64,000 bases of DNA, from NCBI GenBank assembly GCA_964494475.1, contig CAZBRS010000033.1, positions 1-64,000 on the forward strand. The letters are read 5' to 3'. Positions within the stretch are counted from its first letter, which is position 1. Every line of letters begins with the position of its first letter. The notes under the pieces were generated by a model that was not told where the DNA came from, searched no databases, and worked only from the letters and a program-made list of their open reading frames with translations. Of this stretch, positions 52,119 through 60,646 are shown in pieces. Both the position numbers and the translations under genes were made by a program. This DNA comes from CAZBRS01 sp964494475. GTDB taxonomy: Bacteria > Myxococcota_A > UBA9042 > CAZBRS01.

Positions 52119-52463
52119 GGAGGTGCGGGGAGTCGAACCCCGGTCCGAAGAGCACTACTCGAGGGTCACTACGTGCGTAGTCGGCGTTTGATCCTCATCT
52201 CCGGCGAGCCCACCGACGGGCTTCCATCGACCAGTCCGATCAATCTCGTTGCCGCCGAGCTCGGACGGGCTCGTCGTCAACCAGCCTCACTGATGGCGTT
52301 CGGTCCTGCTCCACGAGGCGAGGAGCCGGCGAACGTCGCGGTCAATTAAGCCGCGAGAGCGTAATCGTATTCGGCCTTTGTAGGCTTGCCGCGTCTTGAC
52401 GGGCGACGGCACCCCTGCACGCAACCCGGGCCTCGTGATCCCCGTCGAAACCAAGTCACCCCC
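52119..52463 (-). ncRNA. ssrA: tmRNA (ssrA)
   Basis: The 5' end GGGGGTGACTTGGTTTCGAC (52463 down) and the 3' end with the T-arm CGGGGTTCGACTCCCCG and CACCTCC pair in a 7-bp acceptor stem; the discriminator A is at 52119. CCA is not encoded (the DNA continues ACTTT). The tag frame ends AEYDYALAA followed by TAA (52376-52347), the usual degradation tag end. Its product rescues stalled ribosomes. Confidence 0.95.
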
Positions 52464-52502
52464 GGTCTCGGAAAGAGCCTTTGTCCCCGCAGGGACGGTT
52501 GA

Positions 52503-52531
52503 AGCATAGGGGCATGGTCCCGAGGAAGCAA
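52503..52531 (-). promoter_or_regulatory. Promoter of ssrA
   Basis: On the minus strand TTGCTT (52531-52526) and TATGCT (52508-52503) are 17 bases apart. Transcription would begin some 30 bases before the mature tmRNA 5' end. Confidence 0.5.
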
Positions 52532-52621
52532 GGGGTGGACTCAGACCCCGGCTCCCGAGGCTCCGTGCTTCTCATCGCGAGCTCCGTCGCGTAAGCTCTC
52601 GGCCACGCAAGGGGAGGCTCC

Positions 52622-53977
52622 ATGCCACGCTTCACGCGCAAGGTGTTCGTCGATCTGGCGATCTGGATGATGGCGTTCGGCGTCGCCATCGGGGTGGCCT
52701 TCCCGTTCTTCGTGATGCTGCTCGGGACGCCCCCCGAGGTCGCGCTGCGCCCGGTGTTCGTCGGGGCGTGCATGGCCGCGGGCCTGCTCGCGGGCCTCGT
52801 GAACTTCGGCCTGGCCAGGGGCGTGGTCGGGGCCCGCGTCCGTTTCCTGGCCGGGCGCATGGGGATGATCGAGGCAACGCTTCGGACGGTCACCGAGGAT
52901 GGCGACCGGTCGCGCTGCACGCCCGAGAACTGCGTGGTGCGGGTCGACTCCGACGACGAGTTCGGCCAGGCGGCCCACGCCTTCAACGCGCTCATCGAGG
53001 CCCTCGCGGCCTCGCACCGCCAGCAGGACACCGTCTCGGCGTTCTCGGAGCTGCTGGGCTGCCACCTCGAGCTGCCCCTGCTCACGCAGGCCGTGTTGCA
53101 CGAGCTGCTGAAGACCCTGGGCGCCGAAGCGGGCGCCTTCCTCATCGAAGGCGACGGCGAGCGGCTCGTCTCGGCGTCGCACGGGTTGCTGCGGGTCGAC
53201 GACCTGCTCGTCAGCGACCACGTCGCGCGGGCGGTGAAGACGCTCGCGGACCAGAGCGTGGTGCTCCCCGACGACGTCGTCGTCGAGGGCCTGCTGGCCG
53301 AGTTCCGCCCGCGCGAGGTGCTGGCGTTGCCCGTGGTCTACAAGGGCGCGGCGCTCGGCGTCGTGGTGCTGGCGTCGACGCGGGGCTTCAGCGCCGAGGC
53401 GCGGCGGCTGGCCGGTTTGTTCCGGCATGGGTTGGCCCTGGCCCTGAACAACGCGCTGGCGCACGATCGCCTGCAGCGTCTCGCGGCGCTCGACCCCCTG
53501 ACGGGGCTCTACAACCGGCGCTTCGGGCTCGATCGCCTGGCCGAAGAGTACGGGCGCGCGCGGCGCGTTTCGGGCCCCCTGGCGCTCATCATGTTCGACA
53601 TCGACCACTTCAAGCACGTCAACGACACCTACGGCCACCTCGCCGGAGATCGCGTCCTCACCAGCGTGGCGCGCGTGGCGCGCGGCATCGTGCGGCAGGG
53701 CGACGTGCTGCTCCGCTACGGGGGCGAGGAGTTCACGGCTATCCTGCCAGGGGCCGCGCTCTGCGACGCGAAGCTGGTCGCCGAGCGCCTGCGGCGGGCC
53801 GTGGGCGAGACGCTGGTCAAGGAAGGCGACGCCACGATCCGCGTCACGATCAGCCTGGGCGTGGTCTCGTGCCCCGAGCTCGACGTACCCTCGCAGCAAG
53901 ACCTGCTGCGCGCGGCCGACGAGCTGCTGTACAAGGCCAAGGCCAACGGGCGCGATCGGGTCGAGGTGCCGGCGTGA
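52622..53977 (+). CDS. GAF-GGDEF diguanylate cyclase
   Basis: A 451-residue membrane protein with two N-terminal helices (residues 10-65), a HAMP-like linker, a GAF domain (about 140-285; SELLGCHLELPLLTQAVLHELLKTLGAEAGAF in outline) and a C-terminal GGDEF domain: DPLTGLYNRRFG, MFDIDHFKHVNDTYGHLAGD and LRYGGEEFTAILPG. The active site is GGEEF, also functional in this family, and the RxxD inhibitory site (RQGD) is present five residues before it. It stands alone between ssrA and the convergent glp cluster. Confidence 0.9.
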   Translation: MPRFTRKVFVDLAIWMMAFGVAIGVAFPFFVMLLGTPPEVALRPVFVGACMAAGLLAGLVNFGLARGVVGARVRFLAGRMGMIEATLRTVTEDGDRSRCTPENCVVRVDSDDEFGQAAHAFNALIEALAASHRQQDTVSAFSELLGCHLELPLLTQAVLHELLKTLGAEAGAFLIEGDGERLVSASHGLLRVDDLLVSDHVARAVKTLADQSVVLPDDVVVEGLLAEFRPREVLALPVVYKGAALGVVVLASTRGFSAEARRLAGLFRHGLALALNNALAHDRLQRLAALDPLTGLYNRRFGLDRLAEEYGRARRVSGPLALIMFDIDHFKHVNDTYGHLAGDRVLTSVARVARGIVRQGDVLLRYGGEEFTAILPGAALCDAKLVAERLRRAVGETLVKEGDATIRVTISLGVVSCPELDVPSQQDLLRAADELLYKAKANGRDRVEVPA

Positions 53978-54073
53978 TGGAGTGCCGCGGCCTCCCGCGT
54001 TATGGCCGTGACCTGCGGTCCGACGGCCACCGCGAGGTCGAACCGCTCGCGGGCAGCGGGAAGCCTCCCGACG

Positions 54074-54853
54074 TCAGCCCGTGAGCGCCCGCAGGAGAAG
54101 CTGGGCATAGAGCACCGCCGGCAGGCCGCTCGGCTCGTCCGGCCGGGGCGCCAACTGCACCTGGCAGTGCGGGCAGGCCGTGCACAGGGTCTGGGCGCCG
54201 GCCTCCCGGGCGTCGGCCAGCTTCGTCGCCCGCAGGCGGTCGGCGAGCGTTGGGCGGGTCTCGGCCAGCGGCGCCCCGCAGCAATCGAGGCGCCGGGGCC
54301 AGTCGACGGGCAGGGCGCCCGTGGCCTCGATGAGACGCTCGAAGATCGTGGGCGCCTGGGAGTCGTCGAGGTCGACGACGTCGCTGGGCCGCAGGGCGTG
54401 ACAGCCGTACTGGGCGGCCACCTTGAGCCCCCGCTGCGGCGTCACGACCCCGGCCCGGATGGCCTCGACCCCGACGTCCTGGTCCAGGACCGTCAGCAGG
54501 TGCGTCACGCGGGTGGGCTCCGGCGCGCCGAGCCCGTCGGCCCGCAGCTGGCGCGTCACCGCGTCGCGCAGGGCGCCGTCCGCCCGCAGCAGGTGCTGGG
54601 CGTGGCGCAGGTTGCCGTAGCAGCACTGGCAGAGCGTCAGGATGTCGAGCCCCTCGGCGGCGGCCAGGGCCAGGTTGCGCGCGGCCAGCAGCAGGAAGGC
54701 GTCCCGCGCCAGGTGACGCGCCGGGTAGCCGCAGCAGGTGAAGTCGAGGTCGACCACCCGGACGCCCAGCCGGTCGAGCACAGCGCGCGCGGCGTGCTCG
54801 TAGTCGGGCACCTGGGCCGGGGTCCGGCAGCCCACGAAGAGAGCGTACGTCAT
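54074..54853 (-). CDS. HdrB-like CCG-domain protein of the Glp complex
   Basis: A 259-residue soluble protein with two cysteine-rich CCG domains. The first spans FVGCRTPAQVPDY ... FTCCGYPARH ... LCQCCYGN and the second YGCHALRP ... LDCCGAPLAE ... CTACPHCQ. This is the layout of HdrB and of the C-terminal half of GlpC, which carry unusual Fe-S clusters or pass electrons to quinone. Its ATG overlaps the stop of the cytochrome b/ferredoxin gene (ATGA at 54850-54853), and it is the last gene of the cluster. In E. coli GlpC the ferredoxin and CCG parts are one protein; here they are split. Confidence 0.85.
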   Translation of the reverse strand: MTYALFVGCRTPAQVPDYEHAARAVLDRLGVRVVDLDFTCCGYPARHLARDAFLLLAARNLALAAAEGLDILTLCQCCYGNLRHAQHLLRADGALRDAVTRQLRADGLGAPEPTRVTHLLTVLDQDVGVEAIRAGVVTPQRGLKVAAQYGCHALRPSDVVDLDDSQAPTIFERLIEATGALPVDWPRRLDCCGAPLAETRPTLADRLRATKLADAREAGAQTLCTACPHCQVQLAPRPDEPSGLPAVLYAQLLLRALTG

Positions 54854-56562
54854 GCCGCACCCCCCTCGCGCGAGGCGCCGGCGCCGGTTCGATCGAGCGC
54901 CCCCAGGTCGCGCCAGGCGCGGTTGCGCAGCTCGTACAGGATGTCGGTGACGCGAAGGCCCTCGGGGCAGGCCTCCTGGCACTGGTAGCAGGTGGCGCAG
55001 TCCCAGACGATGCGCGAGCCGAGCGCGAGGTCGGTCAAGCCCAGGCGCAGCAGGTTCATGGCCTTCTGCGGCGTGGCGTCGAGCCGGCACTCGCCGCCGG
55101 AGTGCTCGACGACCGGGCACACGTTGGTGCAGGTCTGGCACTGGACGCAGGCGGAGAACGCGCGCCGATCGAGGGTCAGCGACGTGGACACGGGCAGGGC
55201 GTGCCCGGGCGTGGCCGGCGGTGGCGCGGCCTTCGCGGCCAGCAGGTCGGCCCACTCGGAGGCGTCGTGCCGCTCGATCCAGGCGCGAGCGGCGGGGCGG
55301 CCGTTCGCCGCCAGCGCCTCGTCGCCGGCCGCCCACAGGTCGGTGAGATCGAGGCCGGCGGGGCAGCCTCGCGTGCAGCGGGCGCACCCGGTGCACGCCG
55401 CCGCTCCGGCGGCCAGGGCCGCGAGCCCCTCGGGCGACGGCGGCGTCCTGCCGCCCAGGCGCCGCAGGCCGTCGAGCTTGACCGACGGCAGGGCGCTTCG
55501 GTTCCCCAGCGCCGTCGCGAGCGGACGCACCGAGCAGGCCTCGTCGCACAGCCCGCAGCGCACGCACGCTTCGAGGGCCAGGGCCCGTCGGTTCGCCAGG
55601 GCGGCCGTGGAGCGCGACGTGGCGCCGGCCTGGGCCAGCAGCCCCGCCGGCACCGACAGCGCATGGAAGGCGCGCCCGAAGGGCAACCAGGCGAGCGCCA
55701 GGAAGGCGAGGACCACGTGCAGATAGAGCCCCACCTGCTCGGCGTCGAGCGTCCGCAGGGGGCGAGCCAGGGGCACGAGGCCGCGCGACAGGGGGTACGA
55801 GACGAACGCGCTGCCGATCGGAGCGTGGCAGTCCGCGCACGCCGCCACGTGCAGCTCTTCGCCGGCCTCGAGGGCTCCGCTCGGCAGCGGCGACGGCAGG
55901 TCGTCGAAGACCACGCCGAAGGCGTCGGCCCAGTACGCCTCGAGGGGGATCGCCTCGTCGCCCGACGCGACGGGGTACTCCTCGAGCATGCGATCGAAGG
56001 CCCGCGACGACACGATCTTGGCCGCCATCAGCAGGAAGCCGGTCGTCACCACCAGCGCGAGGAGCGCCACGAACAGCGGGTCGCGTCGCGTGGGGATCGG
56101 CAGGCGGCCCCGGCGTTGGCGGCGGCGCACGATCCCGACGACGAGCCCGGCGAGCACGAGCACGCCCAGCAGCTCTCGCAGCCAGAGCCAGGGGTTCAAC
56201 GTCGACACGTAGCCCGGGAAGACCTTCTGCGTGACGACGCGCGCCATCGCGTGCCCGACGACCAGGCCGACGAAGCCGACGACGAGGCCGACGTGCGCGG
56301 CCCAGCGGACGGGATCGCGAAGGAGCAGCCGTCGCTGCAGCAGCACGTCGAGCAAGAACGCGACGACCAGGTGGGGCGCGCGACGGCTGAGCACGGCGCC
56401 GAGCGCTCCGCGCGTCGCGGCGGCGAGCCGGCGGGCGGCCGTCGGGCGGCCGTCGGCGGCGCCGACGTACCGCTGGAAGCCCAGGGCGACGCGAACGAGC
56501 GTCCCGCCGAGGGCCACCGCGACGGCGAGCCAGGCACCCCAGGTGAGGAAGGTCGTGCTCAT
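54850..56562 (-). CDS. Cytochrome b (NarI/HdrE-like) fused to a multi-cluster ferredoxin domain
   Basis: A 570-residue membrane protein. Residues 1-310 form a NarI/HdrE-like cytochrome b with five helices and paired His candidates for haem b (H90, H104, H282, H300). A c-type haem motif CADCH (242-246) lies in the loop before the last helix. The rest is cytoplasmic, with four CxxCxxCxxxC sites: CVRCGLCDEAC (333-343), CTGCARCTRGC (390-400), CVQCQTCTNVC (472-482) and CATCYQCQEAC (522-532), for up to four [4Fe-4S] clusters. It overlaps glpB and the HdrB-like gene by ATGA, so it probably carries electrons from glycerol-3-phosphate to menaquinone. Confidence 0.85.
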   Translation of the reverse strand: MSTTFLTWGAWLAVAVALGGTLVRVALGFQRYVGAADGRPTAARRLAAATRGALGAVLSRRAPHLVVAFLLDVLLQRRLLLRDPVRWAAHVGLVVGFVGLVVGHAMARVVTQKVFPGYVSTLNPWLWLRELLGVLVLAGLVVGIVRRRQRRGRLPIPTRRDPLFVALLALVVTTGFLLMAAKIVSSRAFDRMLEEYPVASGDEAIPLEAYWADAFGVVFDDLPSPLPSGALEAGEELHVAACADCHAPIGSAFVSYPLSRGLVPLARPLRTLDAEQVGLYLHVVLAFLALAWLPFGRAFHALSVPAGLLAQAGATSRSTAALANRRALALEACVRCGLCDEACSVRPLATALGNRSALPSVKLDGLRRLGGRTPPSPEGLAALAAGAAACTGCARCTRGCPAGLDLTDLWAAGDEALAANGRPAARAWIERHDASEWADLLAAKAAPPPATPGHALPVSTSLTLDRRAFSACVQCQTCTNVCPVVEHSGGECRLDATPQKAMNLLRLGLTDLALGSRIVWDCATCYQCQEACPEGLRVTDILYELRNRAWRDLGALDRTGAGASREGGAA

Positions 56563-57842
56563 GCGGCCCCTCCTCGCGTGGCGGCGATCTCCGCGATGGC
56601 GGCGCTCGCCGTGGCCAGGGCAATGCCCGCGCCGCACTTCGTGCGGACCCAGTCCTGGTGCGCCAGCAGCGTGCCGATGGCGAAGAGCCCCGGGTGGACG
56701 ACGGCGCCGCCCTCGCCGAGCGGTCGGCACGTGGCGTCGACCTCGACCCCGACGCTGTTCACCGCGTGGCCGCGCGGATCGAACAGGTCGGCGCGATGCC
56801 AGGCGTCGCGCGTCGGCGGCTGGTCGACCCGCAGGCCGAGCACCGCCTCGCGGACGCCCTGGCGATCGGCGACGAGCCCGCCGCCCATGAAGCGGCCCGT
56901 CGCGAGCACGAGCGTACGCGCCCGGAGCGTGGACCTCGACGGATCGCCCTCGACGGTCAGGGTGAACCCCCGGGAGTCCCGCGCGACCGCGGAGACGCGG
57001 CCGTGGATCAGGCGCTGCACCCCGCGCGCCGAGACCGCACGCTCGAGGGCATCCTTCAGCCGCAACCCGGGCACCGAGGTGGGGATGGTCGGAAGCTCGA
57101 ACACGGGGACGCCGAGGGCGGCCGACAGCTCGGTCGCGACCGTCTCGAGCCGACGGATCCCGAGCACGGGCGGGAAGCCCACCGCTTCGGCGTCGCCGAC
57201 GTGCGGTCGGACCAGGTCGGCCAGGCGCGCGCGGTGGTGCTTCAGCTCGAGGGCCCTTGCGATGTGGGCCCCGTAGGCCTCTCCTACGGTGGCAGGCTCC
57301 GGGAACCCCACGCGCAGGGTGCGCAGGCCCGGCCAGCGCGCCCCCAGGCTCTCGACGACGGCGCGGGCGCTCACCTCGCGCAGCCCCTCGAAGTCGACCA
57401 GCAGGCAGCGCCTGCGGGCCGCGAAGGCCTCGGCGCCGACCTGCATGGCGCGGGGCACGCAGTAGGTCGACTTGACGGTGCCCACGCCCGTGACGACCTC
57501 GACGTTGGTGTCGCCGGGCGGGCTGTAGGCGAGGCCCGTCTCGCCGAGCGCGGCGACGAGCTCGGCGAAGGCCGCGCGCAGCTCCGCGGCGTTCCGGCAA
57601 CGGTAGGGGTGCTGCGGCTGATCGGCCAGCAGCGCGGCGATGGCCGCCCAGGGGTCCTTCCAGCGCCGACCTTCGGCCACCGGGTGCACGCCCATGAGAT
57701 CGAGCAGCCCCGACGAGAAGAGCAGGGCGCCCGCGTTGCCCACCTGCACGGTGTCGAGCCCGCGGTCTCCGGCGAAGACGGCCGCGGCCATGCCCGCCAG
57801 GCCCGCGCCTACGATGGCCACGTCGTGAAGGTGATCGTTCAT
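56559..57842 (-). CDS. glpB: Anaerobic glycerol-3-phosphate dehydrogenase subunit B
   Basis: A 427-residue flavoprotein. The FAD-binding start HDVAIVGAGLAGMAAAVFAG is followed by SSGLLDLMGVHPV, a GlpB phrase, then GFPPVLGIRRLETV, LVLATGRFMGGGLV and the C-terminal GLFAIGTLLAHQDWVRTKCGAG. Together with GlpA it oxidises glycerol-3-phosphate to dihydroxyacetone phosphate. The start at 57842 overlaps glpA by ATGA, and the stop overlaps the cytochrome b fusion gene. This order (A, B, membrane and CCG parts) equals glpABC with GlpC rearranged. Confidence 0.9.
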   Translation of the reverse strand: MNDHLHDVAIVGAGLAGMAAAVFAGDRGLDTVQVGNAGALLFSSGLLDLMGVHPVAEGRRWKDPWAAIAALLADQPQHPYRCRNAAELRAAFAELVAALGETGLAYSPPGDTNVEVVTGVGTVKSTYCVPRAMQVGAEAFAARRRCLLVDFEGLREVSARAVVESLGARWPGLRTLRVGFPEPATVGEAYGAHIARALELKHHRARLADLVRPHVGDAEAVGFPPVLGIRRLETVATELSAALGVPVFELPTIPTSVPGLRLKDALERAVSARGVQRLIHGRVSAVARDSRGFTLTVEGDPSRSTLRARTLVLATGRFMGGGLVADRQGVREAVLGLRVDQPPTRDAWHRADLFDPRGHAVNSVGVEVDATCRPLGEGGAVVHPGLFAIGTLLAHQDWVRTKCGAGIALATASAAIAEIAATRGGAA

Positions 57843-59389
57843 CGCGGGAGCTCCAGGCCATGCAGGCCGCAGTGCAAGGCCTCGGCCAGCTCGGCCTCGG
57901 CCAGCTGCTCGCCCCACAGGATCGGTTGCTGCCCGCGCCAGCGCTCGCCGAAGAACTGCGCGCTCTCGCGCAGGGCGCTGTCGCCGGTGAGGATGCCGCG
58001 GTCGACCAGGTGCGCGGCGGCCCGCACGGTGCAGAAGGCCCCCTGGCAGGCGCCCTTGCCCAGGCGGCTGCGCAGGGCGATGTCGGCCAGCAGCCTGCGC
58101 TCGCCGTGCCCGCCCAGCGCGTCGGTGATGTCATCGAGGGTGCGCCGCGAGACCATCTCGCACTCGCACAGCATGGCGTCGCTCCCGTGCTCGTGCATCC
58201 AGGCGCGGGCCGAGAGGCCGGGCTCGGTCCACTCGTGCTCGGGCGCCACGCTCAACGGCTCGGTCCGCGTCCGGCAGGGCGCGCCGACGCCCAGGCGTCC
58301 GCAGACCCAGTCGGCGGTGCGCTCGGCCATCAGGCGGCAGGTGGTCAGCTTGCCCCCGGCGATGGTCACGAGGTTGGCCACCCCCGCGGCCCCGTGGTCC
58401 AGCAGCGCGAAGCCGCGGCTCACGGCGCGGCCGTCGCCCGCCCCGGCGCCCGCGGACACCAGCGGCCGCACGCCGGCGTAGGCGCGGATGTAGCGCATGT
58501 CGGCCAGGCCGGGCACCATCGCCGACGACTCGTCGACGATGCGATCGACCTCTGCGATCGTTGGCGCCACGTCGGCGAGATCCGGAACGGTGATCGAGGT
58601 GGTGCCCACGATGGAGACGGTGCCGCCGGGCATGACGATGTCGGCGTCGGAGGGCTTGCGCAGGCGATTGAGCACGTGATGGGCGACCCGCGCGTGCGTC
58701 ACGAGCAGCGTGCCCTTCGAGTACACCATGGGCACGTCGACGCCCGCGAGCGCGGCTACCTCGCGCGTCCAGGCGCCGGCCGCGTTCACGACCACGTCGG
58801 CCCCGATGCGTGTCTCTTCGCCCGTGAGGCCGTTCTTCACGCGCGTGACGGCGATCCGATCGCCCTCGCGCTCGAAGGCGGTCACGCCGGTGCGTCGCAG
58901 CAGCCGTGTCCCCAGCCTCCGGGCCTCGGCCAGGCTCTGCAGCGACAGCTTGAAGGGGTCGATCGACGCGTCGGGCACGCGGTAGACGGCGATGGTCCGG
59001 GGCGACAACGCCGGCTCGAGGGCGCGCGCCTCGTCGACGGCCAGGGCACGCACGGCGATGCCCGCGCGCTCGCAGAACCCCGGGAAGTCGGCCACGTAGC
59101 GCTCGTCGTCGCCTTGCATGGCCGCGAACAGGCCCCCCGTGTCCTGGATGCACTGGGGCGCCAGGCGCTTCAAGAGCGCCCCCTCCTGGCAGCACTCGGC
59201 GGCCGCCTCCCGGTCGTTGGCGACGTAGCGGGCGCCGCTGTGGAGCAAGCCGTGGTTGCGTCCCGAGGCGCCGGCGTTGATGTCGTCGCGCTCCACGAGC
59301 ACGCACGACACCCCGCGCAGCGCTAGGTCGCGCGCGATGGACGTGCCCGTGGCACCCCCTCCGATGATCAGGACCTGGGTCTCGAGCAC
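57839..59389 (-). CDS. glpA: Anaerobic glycerol-3-phosphate dehydrogenase subunit A
   Basis: A 516-residue FAD enzyme. It shows VLIIGGGATGTSIARDLALRG, SGRNHGLLHSGARYVAND, DASIDPFKL, VVNAAGAW and IAGGKLTTCRLMAE, all characteristic of GlpA/GlpD. The C-terminal domain is the BFD-like [2Fe-2S] part found in GlpA but not GlpD (LCECEMVS ... GKGACQGAFC). GTG 59389 is preferred since GGGAGG lies ten bases upstream; GTG 59407 would add six residues. It is the first gene of the four-gene cluster. Confidence 0.92.
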   Translation of the reverse strand: MLETQVLIIGGGATGTSIARDLALRGVSCVLVERDDINAGASGRNHGLLHSGARYVANDREAAAECCQEGALLKRLAPQCIQDTGGLFAAMQGDDERYVADFPGFCERAGIAVRALAVDEARALEPALSPRTIAVYRVPDASIDPFKLSLQSLAEARRLGTRLLRRTGVTAFEREGDRIAVTRVKNGLTGEETRIGADVVVNAAGAWTREVAALAGVDVPMVYSKGTLLVTHARVAHHVLNRLRKPSDADIVMPGGTVSIVGTTSITVPDLADVAPTIAEVDRIVDESSAMVPGLADMRYIRAYAGVRPLVSAGAGAGDGRAVSRGFALLDHGAAGVANLVTIAGGKLTTCRLMAERTADWVCGRLGVGAPCRTRTEPLSVAPEHEWTEPGLSARAWMHEHGSDAMLCECEMVSRRTLDDITDALGGHGERRLLADIALRSRLGKGACQGAFCTVRAAAHLVDRGILTGDSALRESAQFFGERWRGQQPILWGEQLAEAELAEALHCGLHGLELPR

Positions 59390-59503
59390 GGCCTGGGGAC
59401 CTCCCACGCTGCGACGCCGCGGGACGAGGGCGCTCCGCGGCCGCCGATCGGCCGGTTTCTAGCACGAACCGAGGTGCCCGTCGCGTGCTTCTCGAACGAA
59501 TCG

Positions 59504-60574
59504 TCAGGCGCCCTGCAGATCCGCGCTCCTGCCTCGTACCCGCGCCGCGGCGGCGTGATAGAAGCCAAACCCCTTCAGCACGCGCGGCTCGTCGCCCAGG
59601 TAGCGCCGACGGTAGGCGTCGGCGTCGTCGTCGGCCTGCAGGTCGAGCCCCCGCCCCTCCAGGTAGCCCCGCAGCGCGTGCGGCGAGAAGCCGAAGGTCC
59701 ACGACTCGTGGGAAGCTCGCAGCGTGGAGGGCACCGCGCCGTCGATCCGCCACGTGCCGTCCAGCACCGCGCGATCGACGTAGGTGAACAGGCACGTCGA
59801 GCCGGGCGCCAACTGCGCCAACTGCCCGAACAAGCGGTCCACCGCCGCGTCGTCCAGGTAGTGCAGCAGGCCCTCCAGCAGCACCACGGCGCGGGCGTTC
59901 GCGTCGAAGCCCGCGGCCGCCAGCGCGACCAGGAGCCCGTAGCGCATAGCGCTATCGGGCTCCGTCTGGGGGTCTGGGGGCCCTCCCCCAGGCGAACAAT
60001 CCAGGAGCCTGTCGGTCGTGCTCTCAACGGGTTGCGTCGAAGCCCCCGATGTCGCCAATGGTGTCTCCAGCGTAGTCCGGTCCAATTCGCTACAGGCTCC
60101 TGGCGCGTCACCGCCGGCCAGGTCCAGCGGCACGAACGAGAGGGCCGCGGCCGGCGGCGGCAGGCGCGCAGCCCGGCGTTGCTTGAGGGCGCTGACCGTG
60201 GGGTGGTCCACCTCGAAGACGGGCACGCCGGCCAGTTCCCGCAGTCGCCAGGCCCGGTCGTCGAAGCCGGCGCCCAGGATGACCACCTGCCGCGCTCCGC
60301 CGGCCAGCGCCTCGCGAAGCGCGCCGTCCAGCCAGCACGTGCGCCCCAGCGCCGACGTGCGCACGCCGGGCCAGCGGCCGTCGATGACGCCGAGGATGGC
60401 GGCTCGGAGCAGCGGCACTCGCGCCAGCGTCACGATCAGGCGGTGCGTCCCGGTCAGGAACGCGAGCGACGGCGTGGCGTCGAACAGGCGCGACGACGCC
60501 GGGCGGCGAACGGCCTCGAACGCGCGGAACGCGGCCATGAAGGCGGCCGTGCGGCTGGGTCGCTGGTCGGGCAT
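59504..60574 (-). CDS. SAM-dependent methyltransferase (LCMT/PPM1 family) with an inserted segment
   Basis: A 356-residue protein of the class I methyltransferases related to leucine carboxyl methyltransferase: RQVVILGAGFDDRAWRL (SAM site), VFEVDHPTVSALKQRR, VVLLEGLLHYLDD and a C-terminal FGFYHA. Between the DLAGGD strand and LLVALAAAGFD, which normally adjoin, about 50 extra residues are present. They are encoded by DNA containing two inverted repeats (59974-60103), so a small palindromic element seems to have entered in frame. The ATG at 60574 is preferred over GTG 60586. The substrate is unknown; many family members make secondary metabolites or are of unknown role. Confidence 0.8.
   Translation of the reverse strand: MPDQRPSRTAAFMAAFRAFEAVRRPASSRLFDATPSLAFLTGTHRLIVTLARVPLLRAAILGVIDGRWPGVRTSALGRTCWLDGALREALAGGARQVVILGAGFDDRAWRLRELAGVPVFEVDHPTVSALKQRRAARLPPPAAALSFVPLDLAGGDAPGACSELDRTTLETPLATSGASTQPVESTTDRLLDCSPGGGPPDPQTEPDSAMRYGLLVALAAAGFDANARAVVLLEGLLHYLDDAAVDRLFGQLAQLAPGSTCLFTYVDRAVLDGTWRIDGAVPSTLRASHESWTFGFSPHALRGYLEGRGLDLQADDDADAYRRRYLGDEPRVLKGFGFYHAAAARVRGRSADLQGA
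59974..60103. repeat. Palindromic element inserted in the methyltransferase gene
   Basis: CCAGGAGCCTGT (60001-60012) is repeated exactly inverted as ACAGGCTCCTGG (60092-60103). Beside it is the hairpin CTGGGGG-CCCT-CCCCCAG (59974-59991), and AGCGC-ATA-GCGCT lies at 59941-59953. The segment encodes low-complexity residues (Ser, Thr, Pro) unlike the enzyme around it, but keeps the reading frame. Confidence 0.6.
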
Positions 60575-60646
60575 GGGGGGCCTCACGGCGGGTGCAGAGC
60601 CAGTGGACGCAGGCAGTGTAACAAGGCCCGGGGCGTCAGGGAACCC

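Noticed and set aside
52020..52349. A 109-codon frame containing SGGAGSRTPVRR
   Set aside because: It is the antisense strand of tmRNA. This phrase is a known false protein produced by reading the tmRNA/tRNA 3' end.
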